Below are positions 1 to 10,832 of a stretch of DNA of 64,000 bases, in pieces. Numbering within the stretch: position 1 is the stretch's first letter; every line of letters begins with the position of its first letter. A program made the position numbers and the translations under genes. The notes under the pieces were generated by a model. It did no database searches and was not told where the DNA came from. It was given only the letters and a program-made list of their open reading frames with translations. The stretch spans positions 67,551,800-67,615,799 of the forward strand of contig NC_083341.1 of assembly GCF_019175385.1 (NCBI RefSeq), in the 5' to 3' direction. Source of the DNA: Lycium barbarum (Eukaryota; Streptophyta; Magnoliopsida; Solanales; Solanaceae).

Positions 1-165
1 GTCCGTGTAAATATCAATGCGGACCCCGTGTAAGTAATGCCGCCGTATCTTTAAAGCATGAGTCACCGTAGCTAATTCCAGTTCATGAGCGAAATAATTT
101 TCCCTCGTGCAGTCTGAGCTGCCGGGGAACATAGGTTATAATCCAACCACTTCCAGACAACTACA
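1..165 (-). pseudogene. Gypsy RNase H fragment (truncated by window edge)
   Basis: The minus strand closely matches the RNase H segment of the better preserved gypsy element at about 16195-16330: the two share the block encoding alanine-rich text around HALK.RRHYLHGV and IYTD. Stops and a frame change break it after about 50 codons, and similarity fades near base 165. RNase H would degrade the RNA of the RNA:DNA hybrid during reverse transcription; this scrap cannot do so. The rest may lie beyond the left edge. Confidence 0.7.
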
Positions 166-1156
166 TATTTCAGTCGATGGCGAAGGCCTAGGCTAGTCTT
201 TTATCGCTTCAGTCTTCTGTATGTCAGTTGTTTTCATGTATACTTACTTTGCTCACTCTCCTTCATTACCCCTCTTTGGGGTTATACTTACACCATATTC
301 GTATCTTTTCTTTCTAATCTACAACTTGGTTATCTTCGTACGAAACCCCAACAGAATCATAATTACATAGCACGCAATCTTATCCAATAGCTGACACTCA
401 GATATCGTAATTAACAAAGCAATTTATCTTTTAATAATCGTATCCTTCCTCATTGGATGATTTAGCCAAGTTATTCCTTCTTTCATACCCATTCCTTATC
501 CGTCGTTCTGTTTTTCTCGATATTCGAATTACTTGATATGCACATGATTCATCATTCCATACCATAGGTTTCCTTTGTCCTGCACTACTGCATTTTAGTT
601 TGTTTTCGCAAATAATTCTCGGGCTTTACCCGTTGACTCTTTTAGGGGTTCTGCTTAATTACGTTTCTTACGGTTCACTCTTTCTGACATTTTGGATTAC
701 CTTCCACTCAATCATTCTCTTCTCTTTCCCAACATCGTCGTATTAGAATCTTCCAATCTCAACTGGTAGCAAAATGAATATTAGTTTATTCCGTAACATC
801 TGTGCTATACCTTTCGCTTTGTCTCATAAATTATGTTCGGTTAATGTTTTCCATATATTACAACAATGGCTATCAGGGTTCGCCACTCAATCGACACGGT
901 CATAAATGGGGGCCCTACACATACATATATATATATCACTACCATTGCTTTTACAATACATCTTCAATCACTTATTCATTCTTACCCTAGTTGCGGAGTT
1001 GCGCTGCTTTTCCTTCCCTTTTTAGCAATCTAACCCGTCTCAGCTCGTGTGGCCCCTATAAAGTTTCTAGCCATATCACACATCCTAATTCCCTTTTGGT
1101 TACCAAGAATTTCCTATTCGTCTCTCATATCTAAGTTTGCGAATTGTTTTTGTACA

Positions 1157-1260
1157 TTTCCCAGGGGGTCACCCATCCCAGAATTGCTCTGGCCCTGGCA
1201 CGCTTAACCTTACAACTTTAATGAATTTAGGCACGTTAAGGCCGGTATAATTGCACCGAT
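1157..1260 (-). pseudogene. 5S rRNA-derived sequence in R1
   Basis: Read on the minus strand, this aligns by eye with most of a plant 5S rRNA: the start (GGTGCAATTATACC for GGTGCGATCATACC), the box A region (GGTTAAGCGTGCCAGGGC) and the box C region (GGATGGGTGACCCCCTGGGA). The middle is more diverged than in the array copies. It has the same orientation as R1 and lies about 1.3 kb inside from the primer site. Similarity to 5S is an inference from remembered consensus; function as a pol III template is unknown. Confidence 0.75.
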
Positions 1261-1614
1261 TGCCCCACACAGCCTTTGTCACGTAATTTAAGACAAATCG
1301 GGGCCTTAATAACTTTTCAAAACGTCCTCGTAGCGGGTCCCACCCCGGCCTAACGAGAATTCTATTACTTTTCTGACTTTATGATTACCGTGTCGCCCCT
1401 TGTAAATCCTCAATATTTACCTTCATGCGTATATATATAATTTCAGACAGCCCACGAGTTTAAATTCATATTCCACAAATTCCATCTCCAATTAGTCGAG
1501 AAAAAGCTAATAAAATATTACTGTAGGATATCTTCCGACCCCCAGCAAAAGAAAGCTAGAGTCCGACGAACCTCGCGGAATCTTTTAGTACTTAATTCAC
1601 ATAATTACCTCCAC

Positions 1615-1618
<4 letters not shown>

Positions 1619-1682
<64 letters not shown>
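1619..1682. repeat. (AT)n microsatellite
   Basis: About 32 uninterrupted AT dinucleotides inside the R1 internal region. The array internal regions carry a similar AT block downstream of their 5S-like sequence. Confidence 0.97.
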
Positions 1683-1684
<2 letters not shown>

Positions 1685-2586
1685 ATATATTGGAGTCGAG
1701 AGCGAACCGCTCAGTTCCCGACTGCTTGTCATACGCTTTGTATTCTTTCAATTAGAGGAAACTTGGTCGTCGGACATTTTTTGCCCTTCACATGGGCTGT
1801 GCTAAAACAAAATGGGTTGGAACATATTTCTGGTCCCTCCAAATAAGTTACGAATTTGCTACTCGTATATGCTTCCTCGAGATAGAATTTTTTCCCGATA
1901 AGGGTAATACTTCTTACAAATAACATGGAGGGTACCTCTTAAACTTTTAATCCACCATAATAGATTTATCATATCGGTATCGACCTTCAAGACAGGTTAA
2001 GAATTTATATCTCATTTCCCCTTTCGTATTTCTAGAAAAATTTGGGCGGAGGTTCCTCTGTATTTCTTACTATCCCAAAACCTGTACACAGGAAATACCA
2101 ACCATGCCTCACAGGGCCAACACGTATACGTATATACATATCATATCATATCACATCATAGCCACACGGGGCTAACAATTTCAGATAGAAGTATACAGAT
2201 GTCAAGGCTTACCTCACATGCCCAATTCAAACTGCACCTGCTACACTTTCCCGTTTATTTCTCTTTTCAATGTCTGATTTTATGTTTTAATCGTACTTCA
2301 GAATACCTTACCCAGCATACGTCTTTCATACCATTGCTTACCTGAGTACTGTGTAGCTTCCAATATCAGCAGTCGTTGTCTTACGTCGATACCGCTATCC
2401 AGCTGCAATCAAGGGTTAGAAAGAAAGGAATTCATTTCCTACAGCTAGCTCTATCGCACGATCTAAGAATCAAAGAAAGGCAACACCCTAAATGTCCTGT
2501 AGCCTCCTGTTTATAGATGTGGTGCACAACACACCGATAAACAAGACTCTACTAGACACGGTCTGTAGACATTCCGAGGACAAACC

Positions 2587-2598
2587 GCTCTGATACCA
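2587..2598 (-). other. R1 primer binding site (initiator Met-tRNA type)
   Basis: On the minus strand this reads TGGTATCAGAGC, the common plant primer site complementary to the 3' end of initiator methionine tRNA. It lies four bases inside the LTR end at 2603, which fixes R1 as a minus-strand element and the LTR at 2603-8897 as its 5' LTR. Confidence 0.92.
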
Positions 2599-3111
2599 CT
2601 TTTGTCACGACCCAACCCCGTGGGCCACGACTGGCACCCTACTTGGGCAACCAGCCAGACTTACATATCCAATTATCATATCCAAACTTAGCTCAGAGTT
2701 CACAATAGTTATTTTAAACATAATTTAAATCAAAACTGGTCTTAAGCGGTCGTGCATACCAAAATATCATATCGGAACAGATAGAAGCGGCGGAATGCAC
2801 ATCGCCGATCATATGTACAAATATAGACATAAGGGCCATTTTGGCCACCATAACAGATGGACCGCATTAAGACACAAATCGTAATCAAACAGACACATAC
2901 AGGACCCTCGACCCACAAATATGACTACAGGCCTCTACAAATACAAAACGAAAACATGGGACGGGACAGGGCCCCGCCGTACCCCAAATAGTCAAATATA
3001 CAGATACATATGCATCACAAAAGATATATACCGACATATGGGCTCCGAATCGAAAGGAGTACTCTGTAATAGCAGGACGGGGAGCCTACAGTGGTGGATC
3101 ACCGGCGTCTG

Positions 3112-3171
3112 TACCTGCGGGCATGAAACGCAGCCCCCGAAGAAAGGGGGTCAGTACGAAAGATGTACTGA
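3112..3171 (-). promoter_or_regulatory. Three-hairpin LTR module (R1 copy)
   Basis: In sense orientation: TCAGTAC...GTACTGA, then CCCCC-TTTCTTC-GGGGG, then CTGCG...CGCAG followed by GTA. The same order recurs in most LTRs of this window. The role is unknown; candidates are a structured leader, a packaging or dimer signal, an RNA 3'-end signal or a splice donor context. Confidence 0.7.
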
Positions 3172-4741
3172 GTATGTAAAGCATAGAGTGCAGAAGTGTA
3201 AACCATAACTGAAAACAAACAGGATACAAAAAGGGCAATACTGACCAGTATATCAAAATCTGTACCAAAAACGTATGTACATAATGCAGATAAAAATCAT
3301 GCAAAGCTCAGGAACGTGGTCACCCCTCCAACGCAGGTGCCACACACAGCATAACACCAGAAGGTTCAAATATCCGTACATCCCCGAACACACATATCAT
3401 CATAACATATCACTAGCCATATCACAGCATAACTCCAAACGGAACCCGGCCCTATGGCGAGGCCTCGGGAACCGTAACACAACATACGGCCGAATTTATC
3501 ATAGGGCGCACGAACCATAACCGGCCCGGGAACCGGTGGACGAAATCATAATAAGGGCACGAGCGGAGTTGTGAGCAAACAATGCAATTTATATATCAAA
3601 ATACTCTTGCAAACTTGATAAAATCATATGTTGACTCATTAGTCAAAATAGTTCGAACAATTAATCAAAACGGGGTTCATTTCACAAAAGTATTTCCAAA
3701 ATGGTAATTATGGTTCAAAATATAATTTAGGATATCGTGGCAATCAAAATATTATTTTTCGATAGCCAAATTCACAAACGAAAATCCTTTGCCGACATTA
3801 TACGAAAATGAGACTAATAGAACAAACAAAAGAGTCTCGGAGTTAGCGGGCCCACCTCGGGTCAAGTCGAGGTGGCGGACATGAATCGCGGACATTTGGG
3901 ATCTATGGAATCATACATGGAGGTTTCGAAGCAAATCGATTACATTTACAAAATTTTTGAACATATGTGTTACACCCCGTAAGAGTTTGTGCTATTTTAA
4001 TTAAGACAAGAAAGAATGAGTTAAGAAATTTCAAGGAAAGTTAATTGAGTTAGTAAGAATATCGTTATATATATATATGGTTGCCTTAAGTATGCCGAGG
4101 TGACATCGTAACCTAAAGGATTTGAAATCGCGTTATGAGCGTATATGAGGTAATGTGAGTGCCCTTTTAAAGCATTTGAGATTATTAGTAATGATATAGA
4201 AGATGGATAAAAGATATGAATATATTTTTGCGATTGGAGTTTCGTCGAAGCTTCGTAAGTTCTCCAGTTACGTTTAAGGTTATTGTGATTCTCCGGACCC
4301 TTCGAGATGTGTATGGATTGTTATGTATGTATATGAGTATGTATAAGAGGTTACATGAGGGTCGGAAGAGGATTAGAAGTTAAACGAATCTGAACGAAAT
4401 GAATCCGAACAACTTCAGAAAAATCTCGGACCAGATTTTTAGCCCATATTGTTGGAGGCATATCTCCTAGTATATGAGGAGTTTTAAGGTGTTTCAAAAG
4501 CCTAAAATTAAGTTCATCGAGTCTAGTTTTCAACGCAACAAACCTCACATCAAAATTATATCGGAATAAGGAGATATGGACGATGAAAGTTGGGCTAGCG
4601 GGGCAGAAACTTGAGACCCGATCCAAGCACTCATATTTTGGCCCATGAGTATGTTTCGGCCCATGAGGCCCATTAACGTTAAAATATATAGTATATTCAT
4701 TTGAGGGCTGATCATTTTCAGCTCATATCCTCCAAAACATT

Positions 4742-4773
4742 AGAGAGAGAGAGCGAGAGAGAGAGAGAGAGAG
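4742..4773 (+). repeat. (GA)n microsatellite
   Basis: About 16 AG/GA dinucleotides with one interruption, in the 5' third of solo LTR S1. GA tracts near promoters can act as GAGA-type sites in plants, but nothing here shows activity. Confidence 0.9.
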
Positions 4774-6225
4774 CTTCTAGGCTAAGGAAGCCATTTTGAT
4801 TAAAATCCGTGCTCCGAATCCCGAAGCTCATGAAGAGAAAAACGTTGTACGTTGCGTTGCCTTCAATTTGAGATAAATATTGGTCTTGGGGGATGAAATT
4901 TTCGTGGTGGAGCTTCTGATAAGGTATTTATAAAATTCATTTTATGTTATTAAAGTGTTTATTTAGAGTTTTAACGAATTAGAACGGAGAAAACAGCATT
5001 ATAAACTCGTTTGTTGTTTTGTTGAAATTTATGGGTGAGGGGCTGTTTTAATTGAAATTGATGGACTGATTTGAATTAATATTTTGGTTGTTGTAATCAT
5101 GGATATGTGAGGAGAGTGAAGGAATTTAATGGTTAGAGTTGAAATGAAGGTTTTTTCTTTATGAAGAAAAGAGGAATCTTTACATTTTAGTGTGATTTGT
5201 GGTAGTTATGTATATTGTTGAATGGGTTGTTGTTGTTGTTGTTGATATATTGAGCCGAGCTAAGTCTCGGGGATGTCATATATATAGGGGAAATGCTGCC
5301 GAAATTCGGTAGGCAAGTATGTAACAAGCTTGGGCTATTGAAAGGCTTGAATTTGACATTTGGCAAACTTGACCATTTGTAGATTTTTGACGAACTTGAG
5401 GATCGATTTTGGAGAGGTATAAAGGGCGGAAAAGGTATGTAAAGCTTATCCTTTCCTTCTTTGGCATGCCCTCGGTCTACTAGGTTGAGATTTCGGCCTC
5501 GGGGACCATCCTGCTCATCGTAACCCGAGATTAGTTTTCGTTACTATTCATTCAATAGAATTGAATTATAAAAGGTGCATTTTACTAGAAAAGTGGTTGG
5601 ACTTCCAAAAATTTTACAAATGTAACCCGATCGTTCTAAAACTTTCCTGGATGACTCCGTAGAGTCTAATGGGCGTGATTCTCGTCCGCCGCCTCGACTT
5701 GGCCCGAGGTGGGCCCGCTATCCCCATTGCCTCTCTTATTGTTCTGTTTGTCTTATTCCCGTACGGTAAGTCAAGGGAACTCATGGTTATTATTCCGACT
5801 ACTAAACGGGAGATATTTTATCTATCCCAAGACGGATTTTAATGATTATTGACCCAATTGTGGGGACCGAAACCCTGACATGTGATGTACGGCTTTAGCC
5901 AATGTACTCTTGTCCGGAGTTCGCAGGTAACTCCTGGTTATTATGCTGTTCACTATATGATAGGTGTTATGACCACCTTCATGAGCATTATAAAATGTTT
6001 TTGACATCTAAAGCGTTTTTAAAAATCTTACCTTGAGATTCTGGACAAACTACTTATTTTCTTTATTTTCCGATATACGATTTTGGTATACCTGAGTCCT
6101 GTGTGATGCATGATCCTGGCATGTGTGATTATGTTTGGAAAGTGATAATTTGGCATTTTGTCTGGTTATCTTCTGTGTTACCGAGTCCCGGGCCGGTTAT
6201 GTGAATATGCGCATATGTGATATTG

Positions 6226-6456
6226 GCCGCTGGACCCTCGACCGCGGCGTGCCCGACATTGACTGCTGGACCCTTGACCGCGTCATGCCGGACGTGTGGC
6301 ATTGACTGCTGGACCCTTGACCGCGTCTGCCGCACTTGTGATTATGCCGACATAGACCGCTGGACCCTTGACCGCGGTATGTCGAACTTGTGATAGAAAA
6401 CCGCTGGATACTTGACCGCGGTATGTGTGATTGTGACCGTTGGACTTATGGCCGCG
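6226..6456 (+). repeat. GC-rich minisatellite in S1
   Basis: About six degenerate units built on CCGCTGGACCCTTGACCGCG, spaced about 35-50 bp. It lies about 220 bp upstream of the three-hairpin module. Other LTRs in the window hold a different repeat in the same position. Confidence 0.85.
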
Positions 6457-6673
6457 GAAATAGTGCGTTGATTCTTCTATGTGTGTGAAACAAAGATGTT
6501 TTCAAAAAGAAAGCAAACATTTTGTCATCCCGATTGCCGTGTTGATTTCTCCGGAACTTCTTTTGCCTGTTGTACGCCGGATACGACTCCTTAGTATGCT
6601 GGCTATTGTGCTCGCTTTCTATATATCGTATTTCAGTTGTGACTTTGCTTTCTGTGTTGTATGCTTTACATAC

Positions 6674-6734
6674 TCAGTACATATTTCGTACTGACCCCCT
6701 CTTTTCGGGGGGCTGCGTTTCATGCCCGCAGGTA
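6674..6734 (+). promoter_or_regulatory. Three-hairpin LTR module (S1 copy)
   Basis: TCAGTAC (6674-6680) pairs with GTACTGA (6688-6694); CCCCC (6695-6699) with the following G run; CTGCG (6713-6717) with CGCAG (6727-6731), then GTA. Confidence 0.75.
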
Positions 6735-8897
6735 CAGATTCTTGTTTTGGTGACCCACCGGTATAGGATCTCCATCCTGCGGTTCGGAGTGCTTCTCTTG
6801 CTTTCGGAGCCGACGTTTTGGTATATACTCTTTTGGTGTACATGTTTATGTTGTTCAGGGTACGACGGGGCCCTGTCCCGCCATATGTTTCTGTCGTTCA
6901 GTATTAGAGGTCTGTAGACATAGACGTGGGTAATGTATAGTTTTGTCTGGATGTGTCATGTGATTTGGGTTCGGGCGGCTCATCCGCCGTGACGACCCTA
7001 TCGGTTGCATATATGTATGTCTTAATACGTTGTGTATGATCTGAAAGCCTTGCCGGCTTCTCTGTAGGGTATATGGTTGTAGGCACCCGTGTGGAGCCTC
7101 GTCTGGTATTTACTTATATACAGGCCATTTGTATGCTGAATTTGGTAACGAGCATGTTGGGGGTGCCCAAGTCGGGCACTAGTCACGGCCCACGGGGTTG
7201 GGTCGTGACAATATGGTCACTTTCCAACAAAATATGAGTTTTATAGTTCAATTCAATTGAATGAATAGTACTCGATTTCCATTTCGGATTTCAAGGAACA
7301 GAATTGCCCCCGGGGCTCCAATATCGACCTAGTATACCTAGGACATGCCAAAAGAAGGAATGGGGTAGCCTTACATACCTTTCTCACTTCTTACGCTCGT
7401 TCAAACTCGATTCCCGTTTCGTCCAAAATCTGCAATTGGTCATTGTTACCAATTAGGAATTGCAAAACTTAAGAATTCACTTAACTTCATGTTTGTCTAC
7501 CGAAATTTCGGCAGCACCTCCCCTATACATATAACATCCCCGAGGCTTAGCTCGGCTCAATAAATATCAACAACACAACCCACAATACCAAAGTTATCAC
7601 GAATCACATCAAAATGGTTCTAACGTCAATATTCTTCTTTTCTACATAAAGCAATACTTCCATTTCAAATTTCAAATTTCCAAACAAGTCTCAAGGAATT
7701 CACATTCATCATTAACCAAAATCATCACAATATAATTTGGAAACACTTCATATCATTTGTACGAAATATTCATTCGATATACAAAATATACAACTTTCCA
7801 CCAAAGTCATAATTCATTCAAAACTTCTAATCTTTAACATACTTATTCATAACATGCTTCCATATCCCAAATTCATCAACAATCATCATAATTTGCACCT
7901 TAACAACTCCATTTTCGTAATGTCATAAAATCATACTAAAATGACATAAACTTCTACATTCCATTTCAATGCAAACTTATATCATTTCATCTTCATTTGC
8001 ATTGTAAGCATCACAATAACACAACTAACATGTCAAGCCAAATTAATTCATTCTCATTCCAAACCTCAAACATCACACGGCCACATATACATTTTCCATC
8101 TTCCATCAAATTCGTTCAACTTTCATCCTCAATATGGATTCCATCATACACACAACTAGAATACAATATAAACTTCAACTCATCACATGCATACAACACA
8201 TATACACACGGCCACATACTACACTTTATACCCACTTTGCAAACTTCCATGTTTTCATGAATTCTACTCATTTCCATATACTATAACACAAACAAACCTT
8301 CATAACACAATAACATGGAATAAATTCTTACATTTTTCTCCAATCTTCTTCACCCAAACATGTTGTCATTTTGAAGGAACTAGTGCTCTATTCTCCCAAA
8401 CAATTGCACCATGTTGTAGAGGGACCTTGAATTAGTATAAATACCACAAGAAAACAATTTTGGAAGCAAGATTTCAAGGGGGTAAAATGGAGAGGTATGG
8501 CCGAATGCCTCCCTCTTGCTCTTCTTATCTTCTTTGTTTTTCTCCTTTTATTCTTTCTCTTGAAACTTCTATTATTTAAGACCAATTTAAGCACATGGAA
8601 ATTATTAAGGAACCATGGGTTGGGCTAGCCATATGGCCGGCCACCCATGCCCCCTTTGGGCCTCATTCTTTTCTTTTTAATTATTTGGCCCAATGGATTA
8701 AAATCCTTGTTTTATAATTCCCGAAACTAATTTCCAAAATTCTAATTTTTGCCCTTGGCCTCCCTCGGAGTTTCTACACCAATATTTTTCATGAAAAACA
8801 CACACATTTATTAATTCAAACCAACATATGACCTTATTCCTTACAAATCAAAATTATTCTGAATTTTCCCAAATGCATGAAAATACGGGATATAACA

Positions 8898-9155
8898 CAA
8901 ACTAATGAAAATGACTAAGCACGAAGAGTTAGTAAGAAAAAGGAGTGACCTTGAACACGAGCATAAATTGTTACCACAAAAGAAAAAGGATAAGTGGCAC
9001 AATTCAGATAAGTTCAGTCTTATTGAGCAATTCAAACTGCGCGTAAGTAAGGTAAATACTAGCAAATGCTAGTAAGAACATTGACATCTACCTTAGAGCG
9101 AACTCTAGTTCAACATTCGAGGACGAATGTTTTTAGGAGGGGGTGGGGGGGAGAA
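8898..9155 (+). mobile_element. X: 3' end of a plus-strand gypsy-type internal region with polypurine tract
   Basis: This short non-coding stretch ends in a hairpin (9112-9131) and a purine-rich G tract (about 9135-9155) directly before an LTR start at 9156. That order is the 3' end of a plus-strand LTR retrotransposon. R1 cuts it off at 8897, so any coding part of X would lie outside the window or has been lost. Confidence 0.75.
9112..9131 (+). promoter_or_regulatory. Perfect hairpin before the polypurine tract of X
   Basis: AACATTCGAGGACGAATGTT: an 8-bp perfect stem with loop AGGA. The same hairpin precedes the polypurine tracts of G (14260-14279, minus) and I1 (35387-35406). Confidence 0.85.
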
Positions 9156-10832
9156 TGTTACACCCCGTGGTTCTGTACGTTGAGATTTATAAGCATTGGC
9201 TGTTTCAAGTATGGACATTGGAGTTACCTCCAAGGATACATGAGATTTGATGCACTTATCTTATGTTATGAAGGTATAAGTTCATATAATAAGCGGCGGA
9301 AGGATTTGGAGGACAAGTGAATCAAGGAAATTAAGTTTGTTGGATTTTGGAGAGAATATGAAGGGTAATTTTAATCCTACTTGATGAAGGAATATCTTTT
9401 AGTTAATGAGGAGTTTTGAGGCAACACAAGAGCCTAAAGTGGAGTTCATGAAGTCTAGTTTCTAACGCAACAAACCGATCATCGATGCGGTATCAGAGCA
9501 AGGAGATATGGACGTTACAAGTTGTGCAGACAACCCAGGAAAATGCTCTGCGCGAACGCTCCAGGAGGAGGCGCAAACCCGCAGAAGGGGTGACAAACAA
9601 CCCAACGCGAATGTGCCACTACCCAGTGTGAACGCGCTTAGTACTTTTTATGTCGGTGCAACATGAGCCTAAAACGTTCTATAAAGGGGTTTACCCCCTT
9701 ATTTCTTCCAAACCACCCCTGAAAATCATCCTAAATATTCTGGAAGATTCTTCCAGCTTCCACCCATCAAATTTTCGCGCAAACCAAGTATAATTCCCGG
9801 ATTCTGATACGGACAGCGTATAGTTGCGATAATAAAATCATATTGCGGCAAGTCTTGGCCTGAATTCAAGGTGAGAAGTGAAGATATTGCATTTCTAGCG
9901 GAAGTAAGGTATGAATCTTCCCTTATTGATATTGAATTAGGTTTATTTACGGAGATAAAGTTATTAAATCGTCGTATAACAAGTTGGTTTTTTAAGAAAC
10001 TTGAAAAACATCGCGTGGGATGTTTTATGGAGCCTATTGGTTGATAATGTTGTTGTGATATTGGTATTATTATTGTTGTTGGTTGTTTGATTTTTATTTC
10101 GGGCTAGGCATATAAACAGAGGAGATGCTGCTCGAATTTCGACAGATTCTAAATAGAATTAAATGGAGGATTTAAGATGGGCATATGATATTGAGCCTAA
10201 CAATAGTATGAATGGTTTATATGTAGATTTACGAGCTTGGAAAGATAAACGTCGAGTGGCTAAGGAGACCGAAAGGTATGTTAAGGCTAGTCCCTTTCTT
10301 TCTAAAGGCATGATTCCTACGTTATGATTCCATACATGTCTTCCATAATATCCTTGTCCCGAAAAGCTAGAAGTTCCTGGTTCTCGAGGTTTTTATGATG
10401 TTAAATACAAGATGTTTTCTATGATGACCGTTATGACAATGATGACTTCTTTCTTGTGAACTCATACATATTTTGCTGGATGTCTTTTTCCCACAAGCTA
10501 GAGATTTATGATTCTTAAGGTTTCTTATGACGCTAAAGATGATTATGTTTTCCAGATAATAATGATGATGATGATGATGATGATAATCGTCTTTCTAGAA
10601 ATTTCAAAGCTTATGATTTTAATGCTATTATGAGATTATTCAGTTTATTTCCTGATTTCCTTGAATTGCTCATTGTTGTTGATCTCACCTTATGAATTGT
10701 TCCTTCGAAATGAGATATAGCGATGATGATTGTTCCATAATATAAATCGGAGGTTACAGACCTTACGTCACTCTGATAGAGTCGTAGTTTTATTTGGGCT
10801 CTCATGCATGCTACTTATGTGATATATATATA
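9156..10832 (+). mobile_element. X 3' LTR, truncated by the LINE
   Basis: It starts TGTTACACCCCGTGG right after the polypurine tract. It is a distant relative of the array LTR: it has CTGCTCGAATTTCGACAG near 10127 where the array has the 18-bp palindrome, and the text ...TTTGGGCTCTCATGCATGCT near 10795 matches the array LTR at about 32255. The LTR stops in an AT run at about 10832, where the LINE tail begins; the last third (minisatellite and hairpins) is missing from the window. Confidence 0.8.

Larger units (their letters stand above)
1..2602 (-). mobile_element. R1: internal region of a minus-strand gypsy/LARD-like element (partial)
   Basis: Read on the minus strand this region starts at a Met-tRNA primer site beside the R1 LTR and runs off the window at base 1. 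The leader (about 2400-2586) resembles the leaders of the gypsy element at 19265-19443 and of the tandem array (33129-33300), including the motif GATCGTGCGATAGAGC. Further in comes a 5S rRNA-like stretch (1157-1260), then AT-rich non-coding DNA, then a scrap of RNase H at the window edge. No gag, protease or RT is seen between leader and RNase H, so the element is either internally deleted or a LARD-like derivative. No open frame of convincing length occurs; short frames here are judged chance. Confidence 0.7.
3968..7210 (+). mobile_element. S1: solo LTR (3.24 kb) nested in the R1 LTR
   Basis: It starts TGTTACACCCCG and ends GGGTTGGGTCGTGACA. It is flanked by the 5-bp direct repeat ATATG (3963-3967 and 7211-7215), as expected for LTR-retrotransposon integration, and there is no primer site, polypurine tract or coding region. 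Joining the flanks restores the sequence seen uninterrupted in R2 near 25110. This is a complete solo LTR, left by LTR-LTR recombination. Inside are a GA repeat, a CTGCCGAAATTCGG half-palindrome near 5295, a GC-rich minisatellite and the three-hairpin module. Confidence 0.93.
2603..8897 (-). mobile_element. R1 5' LTR, interrupted by solo LTR S1
   Basis: The plus strand shows TGTCACGACCC at 2603 and GATATAACA ending at 8897; read in sense this is a TG...CA LTR starting TGTTATATC. Removing the nested S1 and one target-site copy leaves about 3.05 kb. The same family occurs as R2 (22808-26774), which gives the uninterrupted sequence across the S1 insertion point. The sense strand carries the partly palindromic block near 7500 (CTGCCGAAATTTCGGTAG) and the three-hairpin module at 3112-3171. 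There is no gene; the region 7211-8897 is AT-rich LTR sequence with only chance frames. Confidence 0.85.

Noticed and set aside
1729..1926. 65-codon minus-strand frame
   Set aside because: No motif; lies in the non-coding R1 internal region beside an AT microsatellite.
2603..7210. A DNA transposon or foldback element with long terminal inverted repeats (TGTCACGACCC...GGGTCGTGACA)
   Set aside because: The inverted ends belong to two LTRs in opposite orientation: R1 (2603-8897, minus) and S1 (3968-7210, plus) nested in it, each with TG...CA ends; S1 has its own 5-bp duplication. The same holds for 22808-27443 (R2 in S2).
7737..8435. Overlapping plus-strand frames of 60-90 codons in the R1 LTR
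   Set aside because: AT-rich, His/Ile/Ser-rich low-complexity text antisense to the LTR; no start context or family resemblance.
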